Assembly (NCBI GenBank): GCA_020055645.1
Contig: CM034549.1
Location: forward strand, 19,117,930 to 19,181,929
Source: Tomocerus qinae
Taxonomy: Eukaryota > Arthropoda > Collembola > Entomobryomorpha > Tomoceridae
Reading direction: 5' to 3'
Length of the DNA: 64,000 nucleotides
Position numbers and translations under genes: made by a program. The stretch's first letter is position 1; the number at the start of each line of letters is the position of its first letter. Positions 56,001 through 64,000 of the stretch are shown here, piece by piece. Under the pieces are notes generated by a model. The model did no database searches, had not been told where the DNA came from, and worked only from the letters and a program-made list of their open reading frames with translations.

Positions 56001-57133
56001 CGAGATTAGTATTTGGAAATGTTGTGATAACTGATGCAATTGCCTTCGAAATTGCTCCATGTACCCAAGCAGGTTACTACTCCACACCAGATTATAGATT
56101 CTATTTCACGTGTATGTCAAAATCCCCCTTGGGAATAGATCCTGGAGATAATTCCAACGAAAATTCAGTGGAAGACTCTAATAATCCGAATGAAGCTGAT
56201 GATGGCGACGATGAAGAATATATACAGACACTTTTCCAATGCCCAGCTGGACTTTATTTCAGTACCTACTACGGGTTTTGTGTTGCACCTTACCTGCATC
56301 ATTTTGTTGGTTTTGAGAGAAAAGAGAGGTATCTTTGGGGTGGCCATAGCATACGGCTTACATCTCCCATACCTGATATTGGGAAAGTGTGTAGCGAGGA
56401 TTCAATTCCTTGGCAATTGGCTCAATGTCAACAGGATGGTAAATATGGACTTAGAGACCCCCGATATTACAGTTTGTGTAGTGGTGGCTCTAGAAGTTTG
56501 TATGTTTGTCCAACAAATATGTACTTCAATGAGCAGACTGGTGTTTGTTCACCGATATATACATGCAATTGTTGGCACCAAGTGGGATACATTTACGAAC
56601 CAACCGCTAGTACAGGTGTTTCGGGAGGCTTTGATATACAAATTATATTGGATCGTACATACCTACAGTTACTTCGGAAAGTTGTCGGTATTATAGCAAG
56701 AAGGAGCAGCATAGCTATTCGTGGATCTCTAGGTACTGCTAAAGATGCTACTTTGATCACACGCATTATTTGCTTTTGGCGAGAAATGGAGAAACAAAGA
56801 ACATTAGAGTATCCTAGAACCCAACCCCAATCGGGAACATCTCTCCTTCCCCCACAAAATAATTTACCCAGCGGTAAATCATATAACGGACCTAATTTGC
56901 CGGTCCCATATACTCATTCCTCGGGTGGTGGTGGCAATGGCCGATTTCTAAACGGTGGGTCAAGAGATCATCCCCAGCAAAATCCTTCCTCACAAAATCA
57001 CCCACAACAAAATCATCCTTCTGTACAAAATCACCCGCAACAAGTTCCTACTCATCAATATAATAATCCCCTTCATAATAATAATGGTGGATACCACCAA
57101 CCAATGAAAAGCATCCAAAATCAACACGGATAA
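42457..57133 (+). CDS. giant Gln/Ser/Ala/Met-repeat secreted protein with CBM14-like chitin-binding modules
   Basis: Predicted exons 42,457-42,528, 43,026-43,120, 45,092-54,543, 54,698-55,029 and 55,571-57,133 (TAA) join in phase into about 3,837 residues. Residues 1-24 form a signal segment, followed by an acidic linker. One 9.45-kb exon, open throughout, encodes about 230 copies of a 12-residue repeat in three dialects, then a Ser-rich stretch. CBM14-like modules follow at about 3092-3136, 3182-3226, 3260-3307, 3347-3400, 3481-3560 and 3603-3645. They carry the pattern C..G....DYRFYFTC....CP.GLYF.....C. The tail is rich in Gly, Pro, Gln, Asn and His. The repeats have almost no charged or aromatic residues and no Cys. 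The protein is probably an extracellular chitin-anchored structural or mucin-like component of cuticle, gut lining or a secretion; I do not recognise it as a named protein. An in-frame ATG at 45,030 would give a start without signal peptide, so the upstream splice is preferred. The segment after the last module (about 3,646-3,725) has no clear fold. Confidence 0.78.
44078..44083 (+). terminator. poly(A) signal of the short isoform
   Basis: AATAAA lies 17 bases after the stop of the short CBM14-like protein, with further AATAAA-like copies near 44,129-44,140. This marks 43,710-44,061 as a terminal exon. Confidence 0.5.
44247..44920. repeat. tandem repeat, about 140-bp unit, with GACA/GATA tail
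   Basis: At least three units, with matching points at 44,391, 44,531 and 44,670, carry the landmarks GTAGGAYGAA, GATTTTCAGTTATTTT, CACTTCCCCTGTCA and GACATGTCAGC. A more diverged unit precedes them from about 44,247. The block ends in a degenerate CAGACAGACGGACAGATAGA run at about 44,856-44,886. Such unit-plus-tail structure is common in mobile-element-derived repeats, but I cannot assign a family. It lies in the intron between the short terminal exon and the giant exon. Confidence 0.65.
45484..46194 (+). repeat. coding tandem repeat zone 1, unit MASQQASMNNQQ
   Basis: About 20 copies of a 36-bp unit encode MASQQASMNNQQ, then variants with NAQQ and SSQQ endings. The first six copies are almost identical at DNA level (core ATGGCTAGTCAACAAGC), which points to recent amplification or gene conversion. 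The zone contains no histidine. Confidence 0.95.
46198..51144 (+). repeat. coding tandem repeat zone 2, unit MAGQQSAMSAHQ
   Basis: About 137 units of 36 bp encode MAGQQSAMSAHQ and variants (MVGQQ, ITSQQ, AAHQ, ANQ, SYQ). A His at position 11 is followed by Gln and the Met of the next unit, giving a recurrent H-Q-M motif. Truncated units such as MAGNH insert phase slips. Larger duplicated blocks are superimposed: 249 bp at 46,561/46,810, and 930 bp at 47,511/48,441. Confidence 0.95.
51145..53812 (+). repeat. coding tandem repeat zone 3, unit MAQQQSSLAQSQ
   Basis: About 74 units of 36 bp encode MAQQQSSLAQSQ or MAQQQSSIAQSQ. The first 800 bases are more irregular (for example AAASSQMAHQQ types) and the later part is nearly uniform. 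Occasional Lys replaces Gln (MAKQQ). Truncated units occur (for example near 52,585 and 53,320). Histidine is rare, in contrast to zone 2. Confidence 0.95.
54571..54576 (+). terminator. intronic AATAAA just after the giant exon
   Basis: If the donor at 54,544 is not used, translation stops at 54,564-54,566 after a few extra residues and this AATAAA follows directly. It could support an intronically polyadenylated form lacking most chitin-binding modules, or it could be a chance A/T match. Confidence 0.3.
55493..55522. repeat. microsatellite, AATGAT units
   Basis: A short run of AATGAT-type repeats in the last intron of the giant chitin-binding gene. It is in the intron by the splice model, with the acceptor TATATAG at 55,570. 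Confidence 0.6.
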
Positions 57134-57185
57134 ATTCTAATTTTAGCGATGTAAATTGACCTGCAGTTTAGTACATAGGCCAACA

Positions 57186-57191
57186 AATAAA
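57186..57191 (+). terminator. poly(A) signal AATAAA
   Basis: Canonical signal 53 bases after the stop of the giant chitin-binding protein. Confidence 0.5.
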
Positions 57192-58844
57192 TTATGTGTA
57201 CACATGTGCACAATCTATCAAATTAACTGACTTTTTGTTTTGTTCACTACTGTCTATACACAAAATAATAAATAGAATCCTTTTCAACCTTTTTTGGCAT
57301 TTCGTCTGGTATACCCCATGTTGATTTTACATAAAACTTTTCCAACTTTCGCTACAACAAAAACAATTTCGCACAATGGTAAAAAACTTGGTGAAAGTGC
57401 TGCATTGATCACATAAATAAATCCCACTATTAGGGCAAAAGTGTGTCAAATGAGAATAGTGAGAATACGCACAGATTAATTATAAACACTTTAGGCCATT
57501 CTATAACTTTTCATATAATATTCCTTGCTGAGGGTTTAGAAGGACAAAACAGAGCAAAAATCTTGGAAACGAATGAAATAAATAAATTTCCACCAGTTGG
57601 GTGGGATGCTATATAAGTAGTTATTTATAGCTTTTGTCTTCATACCGCATTCTCATCTCCAATTCCAAGAAATTTTAAGAGAAAAAGACATAATTCTTGA
57701 CAAATATAATAACCTTCGTTTAAAAACGTAGTTTCTTACTGTTCTCCATTCCCCACACGACACGGTTATTATTACCAAAATTTTGAGCCTCATCCAGAAT
57801 CCAGATTGAGATTGAGGTAGTCGGTGAAGAGATTTTAATTATGCATTGTTGTGAAAGCTGGGAAAGCAAAGAGGTGAAAGGGTAGTATACATAATTACAG
57901 GGGAAGGGCAGATGGGCATACAAGACAAGCTGCCTGGGGAAAATTGAACACTTGCCAAAAAGCAGAATAGCATTTTTGTCGGCAGCTCCCTCTGCCTAAT
58001 ACGGCAAATTGGACGAAGACGAAACACTTTCGTTCTCATACGCGTTCGATCTTGAATAGTAGGTATAGTAATTGTATGTATAGTGCGTATAACAGTAGCT
58101 TGCATGTGACTGTGTGCTATGGTCTATAATTGGCTATGGCTATTGCCCGAGCTGCATTATTGCACTACAGGCTGAAGCGCTGTTCATGGCGCTCAACATT
58201 TAAAGATTAACTTTTCTCCTATGAAGCTGTTTGCCCGTATCAGTTGCATTTATTATTACACTGCATCCAATCATCTAATCATACTAAATTTGAACTTTAC
58301 TGTAACTTCTATTGTGTTTGTGTTATACGCTTTTTTAGTTAATGAAGTTGAAATTTACTGTCATAATTTTGTTTTTTATTATTGACAATACAAACAAGTC
58401 AAAGCTGTCTTCTGAACGAATCTAGACTGGAAGCTGTATTATTATAATTTATGAAGTCTGTCTGTCTGGTTCTGTTTCTGTCTCTGATGTCAGAATCGAA
58501 AATCTGAATATACAAGTCATTCATCTCTTTTATCATTTGTTGCAGTTGAATGGTGAGTTCAAACAAATATTTTTCAATTTTAATAATATTTCGTTATAAT
58601 TCAATGTTTTTTTACCAATGTCAGTCAGCTGGTGGTTGAACTATGTTATTGTTTATTTGTTATTATTTTTGTTAGGAAGCTCGAACTTCAAACTCTAGTT
58701 ACCTCTTTCTATACTTTGGTTTTGGTAATGTAATGTGCTGAAACATTTCATAAAATATTAACAATAAAATTATTGGAAATTGCATTAAGATAAAATCAAA
58801 AGCTGAAAGCTACTAGCAAATGTCAAGTCAGTACAGACTACAGA
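57192..58844. other. non-coding stretch, nothing recognised
   Basis: No supported exon on either strand. Short minus-strand frames near 57,720-58,105 lack motifs. Together with 59,782-60,132 it should contain the upstream region and a non-coding first exon of Myt1. Confidence 0.4.
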
Positions 58845-59781
58845 CAGTGGGAGACTTATAGGCCAATCTGGCTATAAAATAGTCAGAAATAACTATACGC
58901 AAATATAGACAGCTCTGACTATATATATAGACATTTCTGACTGCAGATTGTACTGGGCCTATGTATTGAAACTGTGCATATAGTTACTTTTGATTATACT
59001 TTTAGTTTTTCGCCTGTGCACACTAGTAAATATCGGTTGATTTACATGTAAAGTATACCATAAAAAAGAGAAAAAAATTTCGGTCAGAATATCCGTTGGG
59101 TTTGTTTATATTATGCCTAGGCACCGTACAACAGGGAAAAGAATGAATCGGCAGTCACTCCTGTGTTAAATAAACGCGATTAAAAGATAATGGTAGTCTG
59201 TATCTATATGTGTCATTAATAAATGCACGTAAATGCATTACATAATAAATATATCTAATTTTAAGATTTTATAATACGTTTTCTCATACAGAATACAGAT
59301 GCAAACTGCAATATCATGAAAGATGTAGCTGTTTAAATTTTCAGCTCGTCTTCGGTAAAATCCTTTGTAAAAATAATAAAATTAATTTTATCAACCAAAA
59401 TTTTGAATTGAAAAAATGGTTTTGGTATAGTATTAGTAAACTTAGAGCAGTTTCGCCCTTATTGGGCGAAAATTTTTAAAGTTTATACATTTTTTTTCTT
59501 TTAGGATGAGAATTTTTAAAGTCAATACAATTTTCCCTAGTTATTTTTTAAAAATTTAATTTTAAATTTTTTTTCTATTTACTTATTAATATGGGCATCT
59601 TCAATAGTTACATAATAATTTTCTTGCATGCTGGCAGTTGACAGACAGACAGCAGCGTCGTAAGTATAGTATTTTGATCATATAGTCAGAAATGTCTATG
59701 TGTACAGTCAGAGCTGACTATATTTTGGTATAGTTAATTCTGACTATTTTATAGCCAGATTGGCCTATAAGTCTCCCACTG
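58845..59781. mobile_element. fold-back DNA element with about 100-bp terminal inverted repeats
   Basis: The left end starts CAGTGGGAGACTTATAGG, and the right end is its reverse complement. The inverted arms stay alignable for about 100 bases (58,845-58,945 and about 59,680-59,781), with shared blocks such as ATAGACATTTCTGACT. The sequence ACAGA occurs immediately outside both ends as a possible 5-bp duplication; a full 8-bp one does not match. There is no transposase frame, so it is non-autonomous. It lies in the region upstream of Myt1. Confidence 0.85.
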
Positions 59782-60139
59782 ACAGACAATAGAGATATTG
59801 TGATGAGTTCCAACCCAAAACCGGTTTAAAAGAATTTTAAAGAAAGACTAGAGGTATTTTTTTTGCTTTTCAACATTACATTTGAGTGTAGTAAATGACA
59901 GTCAGACAAGCAAACCAAATATTTCGAGCCTGTTATACAGTTGACAGTAGGCATGTAGCTGAAATGGTGAATGAAGGTGGTATTAATATAGTCAATAGTC
60001 ATAGTGGTTGATGATTAAGCCATTAATGAATAATATACTAAACTATTATATTTAATTTATATTTCTAATTAAAATGATTATAACTATACAGTAATAACAC
60101 TGACACCACCTAATAATTTTTTTCTTTTGTAGGAAAATC

Positions 60140-63100
60140 ATGTCTTCACGAGACAAACTGGCGTCCAACATTTCATCTGAAGATGACAGTGAAGTTATAA
60201 ATCGTACTGGCACCGGAGTTCTTTTGCGGATATTTCAAGAACCACAGGCTTTATCTTCCAAAAAAGTAAGGTTATTAGTCATTAGTTATTAGCCGATTAA
60301 AACAGTAACTGTCAATTGTTTTACCCATTTTCCAAATTCGCTCAAACCTCATTTCATTCTTTATAATTTTGGAATATGTGCTCAGGACCGAGAGGCAAAA
60401 AATGCAAGGTATGTGCCACCAGCTCCTCGTCCTCACCATCTTCGCTCTGCGCCTTCACAAACACGTCTGATACACTCAAGATCCAACGATTCACATGATT
60501 TAGATAGTTCCTTTAATATGCTTATTCAAAGCACGGGTCAGGGATCTTCAAAAACTTTTTTTAGACAGTTTTTTGAAATTCAAGAACGACTTGGCTTTGG
60601 TTCTTTTGGCGATGTATTTCGCGTTAAAAGCCATCAAGACGGTAAGGAATATGCTGTAAAGAAATCTCGTAACACCTTTTCTGGAGAAGGAGACAGGTAA
60701 AAAATAATTTTAATGTTTTTTGGATGTTTAAATGTCAATGTCTCTGGATCATGTAATGTACTAGTTATATTCAACAGAAATGTAACAGTGCCAGTGCAAT
60801 AATGCACATGCATGAATTTACACTTTCCAACCTGACGGCATAATTTAGTTCCAAGTTCAACAATAATAATTATTGCCGTTTGTTATAATATTATTGTTTT
60901 GTAAATAGATCGCGTCAACTTAAAGAAGTTCAAAGAGTGGTAAACATCCCCTCTCATTGTCATCTTGTATCTCTTGAGCAGGCTTGGGAAGAGGAGGGTC
61001 ATCTCTATCTTCAAATGGAGCTTTGCTCAAAATCCTTAAATCAATTGATTGAAGAAGGTGATGGTCTGGATGAACATCAGGTGCGTGTGTCAACGACGTT
61101 GATCCAACGTCATGGCTATTTATTGATTTTATGACACATAATATAATATAATGTAAAATTGAAGATGGAATATGGCCTAGTCACTATAAATAGAGTTAGT
61201 TAGCTTGCACAAATCGTAGACGTTTGTTACGTATTTAATACGCATGAGGTTGATTTGAACGCATCGTCTAATTTGCATATTACAAAAATAGAAATTCACC
61301 TTGCTGTCTGTTCTGGGTTAACATTACAATATTTTGAAATAATCGGAGTTGCTGGGGGCCTAGTCATGTAAATATTTTTAGGAAAACGATTTCAGAAATT
61401 TTCGATTTAGCTATATTGAATTATAATTAAATGAACGTTATATCAGACCAAAATTGGTGTCCCGTATACGGTTTTTATGAATGTCAACGCAGCAATATTA
61501 GATAAAATTTAATTGTTGAATTTAATTTAATGATAATTATTTTGGCTGTTAATTTATAATTATTTGTTTACCTATAATCTCAGCTACATATCCTTAAAAG
61601 TCTCTATACTTACGATTGAGGTGCAGAGTGTCAAAAATATCTTTGCATTTGATTTCAGTCTTGGGGAGTTCTTATCGACATGCTGTTCGCTTTGCAGCAT
61701 CTACATAAATATCATCTAGTCCACATGGATGTCAAGCCTGATAATATATTTCTCAGTTTGAATAGTCCAACCATATATAAACTCGGAGATTTCGGAATTG
61801 TTGTCAGTCTGGAGGAAACAGTAATATTATTTTCTTTAAAAATACTGAAATACCTGTGTACTACATTATATTCATTTATTTATTTCATATACCTTATTTT
61901 ATGTTATCATTAGAAAGTTATCTTTATAATCAGATTGAAGATCAGTATTTTATGTTATTATTATTTAGAGAGACATCACGGAGTATACCGATGGAGATTC
62001 TAGATATTTGGCTCCCGAACTAATGCAAGGAAATGTTACTACAAAAGCCGATGTCTTTAGTCTTGGACTTACTATATTGGAAATTTCATGCCATGTAGAT
62101 TTGCCTAAAGGAGGAGATTTGTGGCACTCATTGAGGTCGGGGGACGAATTTCCTCCTCCGTGTGATAAACGTAAGTACATTATATCAAGTTCAATTTTTG
62201 ATTTTTAAAGTCAGATACAATGTGTGGACAAGTGTTAGTGACAATTAGATAAGCGATAGAGATTATATTAGTTCTATGTGTTAAAAGTTAATCTACATTA
62301 CGCAACGTATATTTCATGGAGAAATAATATATTTGATTTAAAATCATCAACAAATGACATATTATTATAAATACAGTGAAAACTTATAATAGAGCAGTAA
62401 CTTATTTAGAATCTATTTTTATTTTTTAAGTGACAATTAAAATATACTAAATTACTAACTATAATTTGGTAAAATTTAGTTATTCCAAATTCGCTGAGGG
62501 ATATATTACGGTTAATGCTGACTCCTGATGTATCAAAGCGACCGGAAATTGAAGATTTACTGAAACACCGGGACGTTAAAGCTCAAATTCAAAGCCGATA
62601 TTGGTCATTGACGAGAGCTAATATAAGAAGACGAATGGGAGTGCTAACGGGCTTTCTTCAAAATTTGATAAGCTTCTTTGCTTCTTTAAATATCTTTTTC
62701 GGCTACAGACACCAAGATCTGCCCATTGACCAAGCGAGAAGTACTCCTGAGCCATGTCCTCCCGAAGTGCCAAATATTTTGTTAAATGATGTATCTTTCT
62801 CTGATGGTAATAATATAATTATATAATATAATATGTATCATTGTAGCCAATTGTTGTTAATTTATAATAATTGAACCTATCGGTAGAATTTCGTTTTATA
62901 GATGATTTAAATCAGCATTTGATTTCATTGAATCTAAGGTCAAAAGATATAATAATATAATGTAATATAGTAGGTCAGTGGCAATAAAGGTCTGTATAAT
63001 ATATATAATTAGTATTTAGTGTTGATTTTACTTTGTTCTTTAATTACAGACGATAACGATGTTCATCACAAGCGGGCTGAGACACCTGTTTATGCTTCGA

Positions 63101-63366
63101 CCCCAATATCTCATTCGAAGGGAAAATCTTCCGCGTGAGTCTTCGGCTTTATATAATATTATATAATAGATAAATAGATATTAACTTCATGTGTATTTCA
63201 AGTCAAAGTATTGTTTCTATCAACAATTTCCTTAAATAATGTCAATTTATTTTCTAGTCGTTTACGTAGTGGACGTTTTGCGCGTGGTGCCAATGGTGAA
63301 AATAAGTTAATGGGAAGTCCCACATCCAGGAATTTGCTCAAAGAGTTCGAGGCTGTTTCTGACTGA
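60140..63366 (+). CDS. Myt1 membrane-associated inhibitory CDK1 kinase, complete
   Basis: Eight coding exons (60,140-60,265; 60,386-60,696; 60,909-61,080; 61,659-61,820; 61,969-62,170; 62,480-62,806; 63,050-63,134; 63,258-63,366) join in phase into 497 residues; human PKMYT1 is about 499. The glycine loop [10 protein letters not shown] spans 111-120, with ATP-binding Lys134 in AVKK. The catalytic loop HMDVKPDN (225-232) has the Wee1/Myt1-type Asp-Val in place of Arg-Asp-Leu. DFG is at 247-249, and SRYLAPE and [12 protein letters not shown] follow. Unlike Wee1, a hydrophobic segment at about 378-399 ([19 protein letters not shown]) follows the kinase domain and should anchor it in ER/Golgi membranes. 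The C-terminus ends with SRNLLKEFE, like human RNLLSMFED, the cyclin-B docking region. The enzyme phosphorylates CDK1 on Thr14/Tyr15 to hold cells in G2. An acceptor at 60,131-60,132 just before the ATG implies a non-coding first exon upstream. Confidence 0.95.
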
Positions 63367-64000
63367 AGCATTATTCCATCTACATTCTGTCCATTGTTGG
63401 TTAAAACTATTTTCTTACAAGTATCGCGTGACTGTACTGGCTTGTTTGTTGTTTGACATATTCTTATAATTTAATGTAAAGAAAAAATGACATGAGTTTA
63501 TACTTAACTCTTTTAAGGTTACAATTGATTTAGCCTACAGTTTTTTTTAAAAATTAGGACTACATGACGTTATTATCGTGACCATTGTCAGCGTATTTCA
63601 GAAGTGTATATTCACGATAATCACAACAAGCTGTAGTAGGTAATCATTCGTGACTTGTTTTTTATTTTTGTTTGTTTTTGAAAGTTATAAAGTTAACTAA
63701 TTGTACTTTTGTTTGTACAACTATTGAAGGAATACTTCACTGCCCTTATCAATGCGCTTATACCGTTTGTACAGGTACCTACTAATGTATTATATTATTA
63801 TATTAGCAATGATAATGCAAATATTGCTCAATAATTGCAAATGTGCAAGTACAATAATAGATGAAAGTCAGTTCACCGCCTCAAGAACATTTCTAATTAT
63901 ATATCAATTGACTACTTAACAATCAAACGAGGTGAAAATAGACAGAATTGAAGTCAGTGCGTAAACGAGTGAAAATATCATCTGAATGTATATGTAACGG
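63367..64000. other. Myt1 3' UTR and downstream sequence
   Basis: AT-rich sequence with no reading frame or repeat that I can support. No canonical AATAAA was identified close to the Myt1 stop. Confidence 0.4.

Noticed and set aside
1..64000. tRNA, rRNA or microRNA genes
   Set aside because: I looked for tRNA T-arm-like GTTCGAATC/GTTCGATTC boxes with a paired acceptor and found none convincing. A covariance-model search would be needed to exclude them.

Overview
This is an AT-rich piece of an animal nuclear genome, most likely from an arthropod and probably an insect or other hexapod. The genes are spread over many short exons with GT..AG introns. They encode metazoan proteins (an ASAP-type Arf-GAP, BLOC-1 subunit 5, TMEM199/Vma12, the Myt1 kinase), and one large locus encodes peritrophin-type (CBM14-like) chitin-binding modules, which are abundant in arthropods. 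The species cannot be told from the sequence. Exon boundaries below were worked out by hand from splice sites, reading phase and family conservation; no transcript data were used.

Layout: (a) 1-11,753 has no recognisable coding exon but carries a well-preserved non-autonomous hAT element with an exact 8-bp target-site duplication. (b) 11,754-16,266 (+) holds the last four recognised exons of a PfkB-family kinase of the pseudouridine-kinase type; the 5' part of the gene is not visible. (c) 16.5-26.4 kb is non-coding as far as I can read, apart from one weak orphan exon candidate and a degenerate tandem duplication. (d) 26,380-33,295 (-) is a complete 14-exon ASAP Arf-GAP of 918 residues (BAR, PH, ArfGAP, ankyrin, Pro/Ser-rich, SH3). 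(e) 34-39.5 kb shows nothing coding. (f) 39,501-41,177 (+) holds BLOC1S5 and TMEM199 only 52 bp apart on the same strand, a possible shared transcript. (g) 42,457-57,133 (+) is the striking locus. Two small exons encode a signal peptide and an acidic linker. They can splice in phase either to a short terminal exon (a 172-residue secreted protein with one CBM14-like domain) or to a single 9.45-kb exon of about 230 copies of a 12-residue Gln/Ser/Ala/Met repeat, followed by several CBM14-like modules and a Pro/Gln/Asn/His tail (about 3,837 residues). (h) 58,845-59,781 is a fold-back DNA element with roughly 100-bp inverted ends. (i) 60,140-63,366 (+) is a complete 8-exon Myt1 (PKMYT1) inhibitory CDK kinase of 497 residues.

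Most of these genes are unrelated housekeeping functions: membrane traffic and Arf regulation, lysosome-related organelle biogenesis, V-ATPase assembly, nucleoside salvage and cell-cycle control. The unusual content is the giant repetitive chitin-binding protein: its three successive repeat dialects, higher-order repeat structure, apparent four-cysteine CBM14 variant and predicted alternative short product. I do not recognise it as a named protein.
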